Shown one piece after another: positions 22,844 to 34,029 of a stretch of 64,000 nucleotides of DNA. The notes beneath the pieces were generated by a model. That model had not been told where the DNA came from, did not search any database, and saw nothing but the letters and a program-made list of their open reading frames with translations. Position numbers and translations under genes: made by a program. The DNA is from Micromonospora matsumotoense (GTDB lineage: Bacteria; Actinomycetota; Actinomycetes; Mycobacteriales; Micromonosporaceae): positions 186,001 to 250,000 of the forward strand of contig NZ_FMCU01000005.1 of assembly GCF_900091525.1 (NCBI RefSeq). Reading direction: 5' to 3'. The first letter of the stretch is position 1. Each line of letters begins with the position of its first letter.

Positions 22844-25717
22844 GTGCCGAGCAAAGCTGGAACCACCCGTCTGGTCATCGTCGAGTCACCGGCGAAGGCC
22901 AAGACGATCTCGGGCTATCTCGGCCCGGGGTACGTCGTGGAGGCCAGCTTCGGCCACGTCCGGGACCTCCCCCGTAACGCCGCCGACGTGCCGGCCAAGT
23001 ACAAGGGTGAGCCGTGGGCCCGGCTCGGGGTGGACGTCGACAACGGTTTCCACGCCCTCTATGTCGTCTCCGCCGACCGTAAGCAGCAGATCAGCAAGCT
23101 GGTGAAGCTCGCCAAGGAGGTCGACGAGATCTTCCTGGCCACGGATGAGGACCGGGAGGGCGAGGCGATCGCCTGGCACCTGGTGGAGACCCTCAAGCCC
23201 AAGGTGCCGGTCAAGCGGATGGTCTTCCACGAGATCACCAAGCCGGCCATCCAGGCCGCGGTGGCCAACCCCCGGGAGATCGACCGGGACCTGGTCGACG
23301 CCCAGGAGGCCCGCCGCATCCTCGACCGGCTGTACGGCTACGAGGTCTCCCCGGTGCTGTGGAAGAAGGTCATGCCGAGGCTCTCGGCGGGCCGGGTGCA
23401 GTCCGTGGCGACCCGGATCGTGGTCGAGCGGGAGCGCCAGCGGATGGCCTTCCGCACCGCGGAGTACTGGGACATCCTCGCCACCCTGGCGGTGGCGAAG
23501 CCGGGCGAGGGCCCGCGCACGTTCAACGCCACCCTGGTCGCCCTGAACGGTGACCGGATCGCCACCGGCAAGGACTTCGAACCGACCACCGGCAAGGTCC
23601 GCCCCGGTGCGGGCGTGGTGCACCTCGACGAGAGCGGCGCCCGGGGCCTGGCGGCCCGCCTGGCGGAGCGGCCGTTCACCGTCACCCGGGTCGAGGAGAA
23701 GCCCTACCGTCGTCGCCCGTACGCGCCGTTCATCACCTCCACCCTCCAGCAGGAGGCGGCCCGCAAGATGCGGTTCTCGTCGCAGCAGACGATGCGCACC
23801 GCGCAGCGGCTCTACGAGAACGGCTACATCACCTACATGCGTACCGACTCGGTGAACCTGTCGGAGACCGCCATCACGGCGGCCCGCCGGCAGATCGTCG
23901 AGCTGTACGGCGAGCACAGCGTGCCGCCGGAGCCGCGCCGCTACACCGGCAAGGTGAAGAACGCCCAGGAGGCACACGAGGCGATCCGCCCGGCGGGGGA
24001 CAACTTCCGCACCCCGGGCGACGTGGCCAAGGAGCTGTCCGGCGAGGAGTTCAAGCTCTACGAGTTGATCTGGCGGCGCACCATCGCCTCGCAGATGACC
24101 GACGCGGTCGGCTCCAGCGTCTCGGTGCGCATCCGGGCGGTCTCCGCCGCGCAGGAGGAGGCGGACTTCGGCGCGACCGGCAAGACCATCACCGACCCGG
24201 GCTTCCTGCGCGCGTACGTCGAGTCCAGCGACGACGAGAACGCCGAGGCGGAGGACGCCGAGCGGCGGCTGCCCACCCTGGTCAAGGACCAGCCGCTGGC
24301 CGCCGACGAGCTGACCGCACAGGGCCACCACACCCAGCCGCCGTCGCGCTACACCGAGGCGTCGCTGGTCAAGTCGCTGGAGGAGCTGGGCATCGGCCGC
24401 CCGTCGACGTACGCGTCGATCATGCAGACGATCCAGGACCGCGGCTACGTCACCAAGCGCGGCCAGGCGATGATCCCGACGTTCCTGGCGTTCGCGGTGA
24501 TCGGGCTGCTGGAACAGCACTACCCCCGCCTGGTCGACTACGACTTCACCGCCAGTATGGAAAACGAGCTGGACGAGATCGCCGGGGGCGACCACGCCGC
24601 CGTCGACTTCCTCACCGCGTTCTACTTCGGCAGCAGCAACGGCACCGGTGACCAGGCCATCGCCCACGCGGGCGGGCTGAAGAAGCTGGTCACCGAGAAC
24701 CTCAGCGACATCGACGCGCGCAGCGTCAACTCGATCCCGCTGCACACCGACGACGAGGGGCGCGAGGTCGTCGTCCGGGTCGGCCGGTTCGGGCCGTACC
24801 TGCAGCGGGCCCTGCCCGGCGAGCAGCCGACGCCGAAGGTCGACGGCGAGGAGGGCGGCAGCCCGGGTGACCGGGCGCCGATCCCGGAGGGGCTGGCCCC
24901 CGACGAGCTGACCCCGGAGAAGGTGCACGAGCTGTTCCTCGGCGGTGGCGGCGAGCGCAAGCTCGGCGACGACCCGGCCACCGGGGAACCGATCGTGCTC
25001 AAGTCCGGCCGGTTCGGCCCGTACGTCGCCAGCGGCGAGCGGAAGTCGTCGCTGCTGCGGACGCAGACCCCGGACTCGCTCACCCTCGACGAGGCGTTGA
25101 AGCTGCTCAGCCTGCCCCGGCTGCTCGGCGTCGCCCCGGACGGCGGTGAGGTGGTGGCCAACAACGGCCGCTACGGCCCGTACGTCAAGCGGGGTGACGA
25201 GTTCCGCTCGCTGGACTCCGAAGACAAGATGTTCACCGTCACGCTGGACGAGGCGCTGGCCCTGCTGGCCGCCCCGAAGGCCCGCCAGCGTCGGGCCGCC
25301 GCGCCCCCGCTGCGCGAGATGGGCGTCGACCCGCTGACCGAGAAGCCACTGGTGATCAAGGACGGCCGGTTCGGGCCGTACGTCACCGACGGGGAGTTCA
25401 ACGCGTCGCTGCGGCGCGGGCAGACCCCCGAGGAGCTGACCATCGCGCAGGCGTCGGAGATGCTCGCCGAGAAGCGGGCGAAGGGTCCGGCACCGAAGAA
25501 GGCGGCGGCGAAGAAGGCCCCCGCCAAGAAGACGGCGGCCAAGAAGGCCACGGCGACCAAGGCGACGGCGGCGAAGAAGACCGCGGCCGCCGCGAAGTCC
25601 ACGGCCGCCAAGAAGACGACCACCGCCAAGACCACCACCACCGCCAAGGCCACCACGGCGAAGAAGGCCCCGGCCAAGAAGGCCACCCCCCGCAAGGCCA
25701 CCACCGCCGCCGAGTAA
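22844..25717 (+). CDS. topA: DNA topoisomerase I
   Basis: 957 residues. Relaxes negatively supercoiled DNA. N-terminal TOPRIM (LVIVESPAKAKTI, TDEDREGEAIAWHLVE), then the active-site segment ITYMRTDSVNLS with the nucleophilic Tyr331. The C-terminal region has several repeated topoisomerase C domains (DGRFGPYVTDGEFNASLRRG type, four copies) and a ~75-residue Lys/Ala-rich tail (KKAAAKKAPAKK) that binds DNA in actinobacterial TopA. GTG start with GGGGAG. Confidence 0.97.
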   Translation: MPSKAGTTRLVIVESPAKAKTISGYLGPGYVVEASFGHVRDLPRNAADVPAKYKGEPWARLGVDVDNGFHALYVVSADRKQQISKLVKLAKEVDEIFLATDEDREGEAIAWHLVETLKPKVPVKRMVFHEITKPAIQAAVANPREIDRDLVDAQEARRILDRLYGYEVSPVLWKKVMPRLSAGRVQSVATRIVVERERQRMAFRTAEYWDILATLAVAKPGEGPRTFNATLVALNGDRIATGKDFEPTTGKVRPGAGVVHLDESGARGLAARLAERPFTVTRVEEKPYRRRPYAPFITSTLQQEAARKMRFSSQQTMRTAQRLYENGYITYMRTDSVNLSETAITAARRQIVELYGEHSVPPEPRRYTGKVKNAQEAHEAIRPAGDNFRTPGDVAKELSGEEFKLYELIWRRTIASQMTDAVGSSVSVRIRAVSAAQEEADFGATGKTITDPGFLRAYVESSDDENAEAEDAERRLPTLVKDQPLAADELTAQGHHTQPPSRYTEASLVKSLEELGIGRPSTYASIMQTIQDRGYVTKRGQAMIPTFLAFAVIGLLEQHYPRLVDYDFTASMENELDEIAGGDHAAVDFLTAFYFGSSNGTGDQAIAHAGGLKKLVTENLSDIDARSVNSIPLHTDDEGREVVVRVGRFGPYLQRALPGEQPTPKVDGEEGGSPGDRAPIPEGLAPDELTPEKVHELFLGGGGERKLGDDPATGEPIVLKSGRFGPYVASGERKSSLLRTQTPDSLTLDEALKLLSLPRLLGVAPDGGEVVANNGRYGPYVKRGDEFRSLDSEDKMFTVTLDEALALLAAPKARQRRAAAPPLREMGVDPLTEKPLVIKDGRFGPYVTDGEFNASLRRGQTPEELTIAQASEMLAEKRAKGPAPKKAAAKKAPAKKTAAKKATATKATAAKKTAAAAKSTAAKKTTTAKTTTTAKATTAKKAPAKKATPRKATTAAE

Positions 25718-25765
25718 CCCACCCACCCCACCCACTCCGCCCGGCGGGGTCCGGCAGGTTCTGCG

Positions 25766-25813
25766 GATCTTGGAAGGAAACGGCCCCCAGAGGGGCCAGA
25801 TTCTTCCAAGATC
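25766..25813. repeat. 48-base hairpin element, family A copy 1
   Basis: Inverted repeat: GATCTTGGAAG (25766-25776) with CTTCCAAGATC (25803-25813), plus an inner GGCCCC/GGGGCC stem. Lies 49 bases after topA and probably acts as a terminator. A second copy of identical length is at 26680-26727. Confidence 0.85.
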
Positions 25814-25868
25814 TAGCCGTTGTCCACAGGGGTGGCGCGCGGAAGCTGTGGGTGGGCAGGGTTGAAGG

Positions 25869-26549
25869 GTGAGAGTTCGGGGCGGGTGGTCTGCGCGGTT
25901 TTCCACCCCACCGATCGACCTGTTGCTGCCGGCGTCGGCACGCCGTGACACGTTGCCGCAGGGGGTACGGGCGCACCGGACCACGCTGCTGACCCGTCGG
26001 GACGTACGCGCCGTCGGACAGCCTCCGCGTCCGGTGCCGGCCCGGTCGATCGTCGACGCGGCCCGGTGGGCGGCCAGCGGTGACGAGGCGCGCGCCATCG
26101 TGGCCGCCGCCTTCCAGCAGCGCCTGGTGGCGGACGAGGAGATCGACGAGGTGATTGCCCGGCTGCCTCGGGTGCGTCGCCGGGCCCTGATCGTGGCGAC
26201 CGCCGCCGATGCGATCGGCGGCTCCCATTCGTTGAGCGAATTGGACTTCCCCGATCTGGTGCGCCGCGCCGGCCTGCCGCTGCCAACCCGGCAACAGATC
26301 CGGTACGACTCTGCCGGGCGACGCCGCTACCTCGACGCGTACTTCGCACAGTGGCGGGTGCATGTCGAGATCGACGGTGGACAGCATCTCGACCCGGCCC
26401 ACGCCTGGGCCGACCTGCGCCGGCAGAACGCCCTCTGGATCGAGGGCGAACGTGTCCTCCGTTTCCCCTCCTGGGCACTGCGTAGCCGGCCCGACGAGGT
26501 CGTCGCTCAACTCCGTGCCGCTCTCCGCGCCGCAAGCTGGCCCGGCTGA
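25869..26549 (+). pseudogene. DUF559/AbiEi-like endonuclease-fold protein, N-terminally truncated
   Basis: 226 codons. The C-terminal part (YLDAYFAQWRVHVEIDGGQH, WIEGERVLRFPSWALR) matches the DUF559 Vsr-like domain with its E-x-D core. The middle (HRTTLLTRRDVRA...PARSIVDAARWA) matches the linker region of AbiEi-like/DUF559 proteins common in Micromonosporaceae, but the usual N-terminal winged-helix (~80 residues) is missing and the first GTG has no proper Shine-Dalgarno. Read as a truncated or decaying gene, flanked on both sides by family A hairpins. Confidence 0.55.
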
Positions 26550-26797
26550 TCCACCCCCACCCCAGAGGGCCCATGCCCGCTCACCCCTGGCCCGCGTGCT
26601 GCCACGATGAAGTGCAAACCGATGGCGGCGGTGATCTCCCCGGCGGCCACCGTCCTGTCCTGCCCGGTCTTCGCGCAGAGATCTTGGAAAGAAACAACCC
26701 TCTTGGGGGCCACGTCCTTCCAAGATCGCAGCGGGCAGCGGGCAGCGGGCAGCGGGTGAGTGGGTGAGTGGGTGAGTGGGCGGTGGGGTGGGGTTGG
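26550..26797. other. Convergent intergenic region
   Basis: About 250 bases without a gene, holding the second family A hairpin and, at 26730-26790, a simple repeat of GGGCAGC followed by GGTGAGTG. Confidence 0.5.
26680..26727. repeat. 48-base hairpin element, family A copy 2
   Basis: GATCTTGGA...TCCAAGATC arms enclosing GAAACAACCCTCTTGGGGGC. Same length and arms as copy 1 with a diverged centre, between converging genes. Confidence 0.85.
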
Positions 26798-28105
26798 TTA
26801 GGGGCCGAGGATGTGGTCCAGGTGCGCGTTGGTGAGGACCCGGCCGGGGTCGAGGCGGGCGCGGAGGTCCTGGAAGTCGGCGAACCTCGGGTACGCGGTC
26901 GCCAGGGACGCCGCGTCCCGGTAGTGCAGCTTGCCCCAGTGGGGTCGGCCCCCCAGCCCCGCAGCGACCTCCTCGAAGGCCCGGAAGTACGGCTCGTACG
27001 GCATCCCGACGTACTGGTGGACGGCGAGGTAGGCCGAGTCACGCCCGTAGCCGTGGGACAGCCAGATGTCGTCGGCGGCGGTGAACCGCACCTCGACCGG
27101 GAAGAGCACCTTGAACGGCAGCCGGTCGACGATGCGGCGCAGCTCTGCCAGCGCCTGCGGCAGGGCGGCGCGCGGGATGCCGTACTCCATCTCCACGAAG
27201 CGGACCCGGCGCGGGGTGCAGAAGACGGTGTCGGAGCGGCCGGTGTAGGTGCGTTCGGTCAGCGCCCGCGCGGACACCGCGCTGATGGTGGGGACCAGCG
27301 GCGGCACGGCCCGGCCCAGCCGGCAGGCCCCGGCGAAGACCGTGTTGGCGAGGAGTTCGTCGTCCAGCCAGCCCCGCCAGCGCGGCAGCGGCCGGTCGTC
27401 GGCCGGCACCCGGTCGTTGGTCTTGAGCTGCACCCGGTCGGTGTACGGGAACCAGTAGAACTCGACGTGGTCGTGCCGGCCGACGAGTCCGGTCAGATCC
27501 CCCAGCACCTCGTCCAGCGGGGCGGGGCGTTCGTGCGCGCGCAGGGTGAAGGCGTCCACGCAGCGCAACGTGACGTCCACGAGCACCCCGAGCGCCCCCA
27601 GCCCGACCCGGGCGGCGGCGAAGATCTCCGGGTGCTCCCCGGCCGAGCAGCGCAGCACCTCGCCGGTGCCGGTGACCAGGGTGAGCGCCTCGACGAAGGT
27701 GGAGAGGCAGCCGTACGCCGCGCCGGTGCCGTGGGTGCCGGTGGAGATCGCCCCGGCGATGGTCTGCGCGTCGATGTCGCCCAGGTTGGGCATCGCCAGG
27801 CCGTGCCCGGCCAGCAGTGCGTTGAGCGCCCGCAGGGTGGTTCCGGCGGGCACGGTGACCAGTCGGGCGTCCCGGTCGACCCGGACCTCGGTCCGCAGGG
27901 CGGACAGCTCCATCCGCCGCCCGTCGGACAGGGCGATGGGGGTGAACGAGTGGCCGCTGCCGACCACCCTGATCCGCTCACCCGCGCCCGCCACGTCCAG
28001 GACCGCCTCGGCTATGTCCTCGACGGTGGTAGGGCGCAGGATGGCGGTGGCGACGCTGTGTTGGTTGCCAGCCCAGTTGGACCAAGCGGTGGCGGTACCG
28101 GCCAT
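26798..28105 (-). CDS. FAD-linked sugar-lactone oxidase (L-gulonolactone / D-arabinonolactone oxidase family)
   Basis: 435 residues. N-terminal FAD-binding_4 domain (RIRVVGSGHSFTPIALSDG, then MPNLGDIDAQTIAGAISTGT), with GSGHS around residue 50, and a C-terminal ALO domain ending in RPHWGKLHY, the family signature. Oxidises an aldonolactone or a related polyol in the cytoplasm; exact substrate unknown. ATG preceded by GAGGAGCG. Divergent from a TetR gene that probably controls it. Confidence 0.9.
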   Translation of the reverse strand: MAGTATAWSNWAGNQHSVATAILRPTTVEDIAEAVLDVAGAGERIRVVGSGHSFTPIALSDGRRMELSALRTEVRVDRDARLVTVPAGTTLRALNALLAGHGLAMPNLGDIDAQTIAGAISTGTHGTGAAYGCLSTFVEALTLVTGTGEVLRCSAGEHPEIFAAARVGLGALGVLVDVTLRCVDAFTLRAHERPAPLDEVLGDLTGLVGRHDHVEFYWFPYTDRVQLKTNDRVPADDRPLPRWRGWLDDELLANTVFAGACRLGRAVPPLVPTISAVSARALTERTYTGRSDTVFCTPRRVRFVEMEYGIPRAALPQALAELRRIVDRLPFKVLFPVEVRFTAADDIWLSHGYGRDSAYLAVHQYVGMPYEPYFRAFEEVAAGLGGRPHWGKLHYRDAASLATAYPRFADFQDLRARLDPGRVLTNAHLDHILGP

Positions 28106-28197
28106 CGGCGCTCCTCGACATGAATGTGAACTGCCTTCATATCAGGAACGTTGTGCCTGGTAAATACCGCAATCGAGGTCCGCTCGTTGTACCGGTA

Positions 28198-28213
28198 GTC
28201 ACGGTCTCGTGAC
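28198..28213. promoter_or_regulatory. Palindromic operator between oxidase and TetR genes
   Basis: GTCACG-GTCT-CGTGAC, a 6-base-arm palindrome in the divergent region, about 40 bases before the TetR start. ATGAA/TTCAT inverted repeats near 28116-28141 may add to it. TetR binding is inferred. Confidence 0.5.
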
Positions 28214-28252
28214 ATGTGGATATGTTCTTCCGTCGAAGGGGGGTGGCGTCGA

Positions 28253-28906
28253 GTGTCCACACCAGCCGCCACGACCGGGCCGCTGCGCCGCGTTCCGGTG
28301 CAGGGTCGAAGTGTCGCGCGCGTCCAACGGATGTTGGACGCCTGTGCCGAACTCGTCGACGAGGTGGGTTACGAGGGGTTGACCACCACGTTGCTCGCCG
28401 AGCGGGCCGAGGTGGCGATCGGGTCGGTCTACCAGTTCTTCCCGGACAAGCGGGCGATCGTGCAGGCGTTGACCCTGCGCACCATGGAGTCCTACCTCCA
28501 GCGCCTCGACGAGCGGTTCGCCTCGGACGACCTGGCCCACTGGTGGGACGGCGTCGGCGCGGGCATCGACGAGTACATCTCGATGCACCGCACCGTCCCC
28601 GGGTTCCGGACCCTGCACTTCGGCGACGTGGTCGACCTGCACCTGCTCGACGAGCAGCGCGACAACAACGGGGTGATCGCCGACCAGTTGGCCCGGGTGC
28701 TCACCGAGCGGTTCGGCATGGCCGACGAGCCGCGCCTGCGGTTCTGCCTGGAGATCGCCGTCGAGGCCGCGGACGCCCTGATCAAGCTGGCGTTCCGCCG
28801 CAAGCAGGAGGGCGACGAGCGGGTCCTGGCCGAGGCCAAGGCGCTCATCCGCGAATACCTGCACCGGCATGTCGAGGCCCCCACCGCGCCCGTCGCCCAG
28901 CCCTGA
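28253..28906 (+). CDS. TetR-family transcriptional regulator
   Basis: 217 residues from a GTG. HTH: YEGLTTTLLAERAEVAIGSV then YQFFPDKRAIVQAL, a typical TetR recognition region. The C-terminal domain is helical. Divergent from the sugar-lactone oxidase, so probably its repressor. The start is chosen for the G-rich stretch nine bases upstream; in-frame starts further upstream exist. Confidence 0.87.
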   Translation: MSTPAATTGPLRRVPVQGRSVARVQRMLDACAELVDEVGYEGLTTTLLAERAEVAIGSVYQFFPDKRAIVQALTLRTMESYLQRLDERFASDDLAHWWDGVGAGIDEYISMHRTVPGFRTLHFGDVVDLHLLDEQRDNNGVIADQLARVLTERFGMADEPRLRFCLEIAVEAADALIKLAFRRKQEGDERVLAEAKALIREYLHRHVEAPTAPVAQP

Positions 28907-28987
28907 CCCGCGTCAGCCCTGAGCCGCGTCAGCCCTGAGCCGCGTCCAGCCCTGAGCCGCGTCCAGCCCTGAGCCGCGTCCAGCCCA
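28899..28987. repeat. 16-17-base tandem repeat after the TetR gene
   Basis: About five units of GCCGCGTC(C)AGCCCTGA; the first overlaps the end of the TetR gene. The last three units carry an extra C. Confidence 0.85.
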
Positions 28988-29002
28988 GGGCGTGGGACGC
29001 GG

Positions 29003-30211
29003 TCAGAGGAAGGCGTGCCCCTCGCCCCGGTAGGTGGGCACCGTGCCGACGACCGTGTCCCCGTCGACCAGGTGCAGTTCGTTGACCCGTTCGCAGAGTT
29101 CGCCCGCCTTGGCGTGGCGGAACCAGACCCGGTCGCCGATCCGCAGCCCGGCTGCGGCGGCGCCGGTGAGCGGGGTCTGCACCTCGCCCGCGCCCTCGCT
29201 GCCGACCAGCTTCAGCCCGGCCGGCAGCCACGGCCGGGGCAGCCGGCTCGTGGCGGCGGGACCGGAGGCGATCCAACCGCCGCCCAGCACGGTGGCGATC
29301 TCCGGCGTCGGCCGACGGACCACCGCGCAGGCGAAGAACGCCGCGGGGGCCGGCCGCCAGGCCCGGTAGGCGTCGAACAGCGTCGGCCCGTACAGCCCCG
29401 ATCCGGCGGTGACCTCGGTGACCGCGGGGTCGGCGCTGGTAGCGGCCACGCTGCCGGTGCCACCGCCGTTGACGAACTCCAGGTCGGCGTGTTCCCGGAC
29501 GGCGGCCACCGCCGCGCCCCGGCGGGCCAGCAGTTCCCGGTACGACCCGCGTTGGGCGATCCGGATCGCGGCGCTGAGCGCGGCCTGCCCGGGCGGGGCG
29601 TCCCCGAGACCGGCGATCTGTGCCTCGTACGACATCAGGCCGACCAGCCGGAAGCCGGGTCGGCGGGCGACGGCGGCGGCCAGCGCGCCGGCCGCCCGGG
29701 CGCTGTGCACCGGCGAGCGGCGAACGCCGACGTGCACCCGCCCGCGCAGCGGTCGCCAGGAGGCGTCCAGGTCGAGGCAGACCCGCAGCTCGGGGCGGCG
29801 GCCCGGCGGGCACACCCCGTCGATCAGGTCCAGTTGTTCGGTGCTGTCGATCATGAGGGTGACCGCCGCGGCGAGCTGCGGGTCGGTGGCCAGTTCGGCG
29901 AGCGCCCCCCGGTCGGCGGTCGGGTAGGCCACCAGCGCGTCGTGGGTGACGCCGGAGCGGACCAGCCAGTTCGCCTCGGGCAGGGTGAAGGCCATCACGC
30001 CGGCCCACCCGGGTTGCCGGAGCGCCCGGGTGAGCAGGTCGCGGGCCCGGATCGACTTGCTGGCGGCGCGGACCGGCTTGCCGGTGGCGCGGGCGGCCAG
30101 CGCGGCGGCGTTGGCGTCGTAGGCGGTGAGGTCCACCACGGCGTAGGGCGGGTCGAGGTGGGCGGTCGCCTTGTCGAGGCGTTCGCGCAGGGTGTCGCTG
30201 TCGATGGCCAC
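29003..30211 (-). CDS. PLP-dependent alanine racemase / D-threonine aldolase-like enzyme
   Basis: 402 residues. N-terminal alanine-racemase fold with PLP lysine in RAASKSIRARDLL (near residue 52) and, later, FVNGGGTGSV for phosphate binding. The C-terminal beta domain has GDRVWFRHAKAGELCERVNE, resembling the metal-binding His-x-C region of D-threonine aldolases. Cytoplasmic amino-acid aldolase or deaminase; substrate not certain. GTG start, no Shine-Dalgarno, TAGCGT 6 bases upstream. Confidence 0.85.
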   Translation of the reverse strand: MAIDSDTLRERLDKATAHLDPPYAVVDLTAYDANAAALAARATGKPVRAASKSIRARDLLTRALRQPGWAGVMAFTLPEANWLVRSGVTHDALVAYPTADRGALAELATDPQLAAAVTLMIDSTEQLDLIDGVCPPGRRPELRVCLDLDASWRPLRGRVHVGVRRSPVHSARAAGALAAAVARRPGFRLVGLMSYEAQIAGLGDAPPGQAALSAAIRIAQRGSYRELLARRGAAVAAVREHADLEFVNGGGTGSVAATSADPAVTEVTAGSGLYGPTLFDAYRAWRPAPAAFFACAVVRRPTPEIATVLGGGWIASGPAATSRLPRPWLPAGLKLVGSEGAGEVQTPLTGAAAAGLRIGDRVWFRHAKAGELCERVNELHLVDGDTVVGTVPTYRGEGHAFL

Positions 30212-30217
30212 GAATGC

Positions 30218-30223
30218 ACGCTA
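30218..30223 (-). promoter_or_regulatory. Predicted -10 box (TAGCGT) of the aldolase-like gene
   Basis: TAGCGT ends exactly 6 bases before the GTG at 30211. Confidence 0.55.
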
Positions 30224-30395
30224 ACTGTCCGGACGGAAATGCGAAAGCTCCTCACGTCCTACCGGGCTGCGGTCGGTGGTGTTCGCGGCCTAGGCTCGGC
30301 GAGCAGGAGAATGTCGCCGGTGGGGAGGCTCCCACCGGGTCTAGAGTGTTCCACCGGGACTGCCCAGTGTTGGGCCGGCACGTGGAGGTACGGCC

Positions 30396-32602
30396 ATCGA
30401 AAGCCAGCAGAACGGCGAGTCGTCCGGCGCGTCGTCATCCGGCCCACCGCCCGGCGGCTCCGCCCAGACCGATCGGTCCGGCGCGGCGGCGATCCGGTCC
30501 GTGTTGCGCATCAGGCCGTTCCGGCGGCTCTGGATCGTGCTCGGCGCGGCCTCCTTCGGCGACTGGCTCGGCCTGCTCGCCACCTCCGTCTTCGCCGCCG
30601 CGCAGGTGTCCGGCAGCACCGCCCAGGGCGCCGTGTTCGGTGGCGTGATCGCGATCCGGCTGTTTCCGGCGCTGGTGCTGGGGCCGGTTGCCGGCTTGCT
30701 CGCCGACCGGTTCGACCGGCGCTGGACGATGGTCATCTGCGACCTGCTGCGGTTCGTGCTCTTCGCCTCGATCCCGCTGGTCGCGCTGCTCGGTGTCCAG
30801 GGCGGCGTGGTGGTCACCTGGGCGGCGATCGCCACCTTCCTCATCGAGTCGATCACCCTGCTCTGGATTCCGGCCAAGGAGGCCGCGGTCCCCAACCTCA
30901 TTCCGCGCGCCCGGCTGGAGACGGCCAACCAGCTCACCCTGATCACCACGTACGGCCTGACCCCGGTCGCCGCCGCGATCGCCCTGGCGGTGCTGGACCG
31001 CACCGTGCGGGGGATCACCGGCGGGGAGATGCCCGGCTGGGCCGAGCCGGCCCAGCTCGCCCTCTGGTTCAACGCCTTCTCCCGGCTGGCCACCGCGCTG
31101 GTGGTGACCTTCGGCATCAAGGAGATCAGCCAGGCCCAGGCGCGGGAGCGGGGTGAACGCGCCGAGCAGGGCATGTTCAGCCAGTTCACCGAGGGCTGGA
31201 AGTTCATCGGCCAGACCCCGCTGGTCCGGGGCCTGGTGCTGGGTATCTTCGGCGCGTTCGCCGGCGGCGGCATCGTGATCGGCACGGCCAAGTTCTTCGC
31301 CGCCTCGCTGGGCGCCGGTGACGCCGCCTTCTACATGCTGTTCGGCGCGATCTTCATCGGTCTGGCGATCGGCATCGGGCTCGGCCCGATGATCGTGCGG
31401 GACATGTCCCGCCGACGCTGGTTCGGCATGAGCATCGTGCTGGCCAGCGCCTCCGTGCTGGTGCTGGCCTTCGCCATCCACCTGTCGATGGCCATCCTCG
31501 GCGCGATCATGGTCGGCGCGGGTGCCGGCATGGCCTTCCTCGCCGGCACCACGCTGCTCGGCGGCGAGGTCGCCGACGAGGTACGCGGCCGGGTGTTCGC
31601 CGTGGTGCAGATCGGCACCCGGCTGGTGCTGATCCTGGCCATCGCGCTGAGCAGCCTGCTGGTCGGGGTCGGTGGCTCGCGCCAGCTCGCTATCGCCGAC
31701 CTCGGCATCTCCGTCTCCTCCACCCGGCTGTTGCTGCTCGCCGCCGGCCTGGCCGGCATCTTCGCCGGGATCAGCGCGTTCGGGCAGATGGACGACAAGA
31801 AGGGCGTGCCGGTCCTGGCCGACCTCTGGGGTTCGATGCGCGGCCGGCCCCTGATGCCGGCCGAGCCGTTCGTCTCCAACGGGCTCTTCGTGGTCTTCGA
31901 GGGTGGTGAGGGGGGCGGCAAGTCCACCCAACTGGAAGCGCTCGCCGCCCGCCTGCGCGAGCAGGGCCGCGACGTGGTGATGACCCGCGAGCCGGGCGCC
32001 ACCGTGGTGGGGGAGCGGATCCGGGCCATGGTGCTGGAGGACTCCGGCGCGGACGCGCCGTCCCCGCGCGCCGAGGCGCTGCTGTACGCCGCCGACCGCG
32101 CCCACCACGTCGCCACCGTGGTCCGGCCCGCCCTGATCCGGGGTGCGGTGGTGATCAGCGACCGGTACGTCGACTCGTCCCTGGCCTACCAGGGCGCCGG
32201 CCGTACGCTGCCGGTCGAGGAGGTCTCCTGGCTCTCCTCCTGGGCCACCGGTGGGCTCAAGCCCGACCTGGTGGTGCTGCTCGACGTCGACCCGCGTACC
32301 GGCCTGTCCCGGGTGGCCGCCCGCAATCAGGGGGCCGACCGGCTGGAGGCCGAATCCGTCGCCTTCCACGAGCGGGTCCGCTACGCCTTCCTCGACCTCG
32401 CGGCCAACGATCCGAAGCGTTACCTGGTGCTCGACGCCGCCCGCCCGGTCGAGGAGATCTCGGGTCTGGTCGGTCGCCGGGTCCAGGAACTCCTGGTGGA
32501 CCCGGCCGGCATCGTGCACCCCCGCCCGGCGCAGGGACCGGACACCTCGGTCCAGCCCGAGTTATCCGACACGGAGCTGGTGGGCATGGAGCACCGCACC
32601 TG

Positions 32603-32603
<1 letters not shown>
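30396..32603 (+). CDS. tmk: MFS transporter fused to thymidylate kinase
   Basis: 735 residues if translation starts at ATC 30396. Residues ~40-470 are an MFS-like 12-helix region (RPFRRLWIVLGAASFGDWLG; motif A-like GLLADRFDRRW). Residues ~490-710 are a dTMP kinase: P-loop EGGEGGGKSTQ, TREPG, DRY in ISDRYVDSSLAYQGAGR. The kinase makes dTDP; the role of the transporter part is unknown. The only strong Shine-Dalgarno (GGAGG, 30384-30388) sits 7 bases before ATC; the first in-frame GTG/TTG (30498/30501) has none. Overlaps holB (TGATG). The same fusion is known in Streptomyces. Confidence 0.9.
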
Positions 32604-33922
<1,319 letters not shown>

Positions 33923-34029
33923 CCCCCGTTTCCGCCCATCGACACGTGTTGACGGCGTGCGGTACGGTCCCGGTGGGCCGCGGTGATCGTGGTGGCACGC
34001 AGGGTGAGGTCGACCTGGGGGGAGATCGG

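Noticed and set aside
22886..26098. Long minus-strand open frame opposite topA
   Set aside because: Antisense to topA, no recognisable domain, and biased residue composition.
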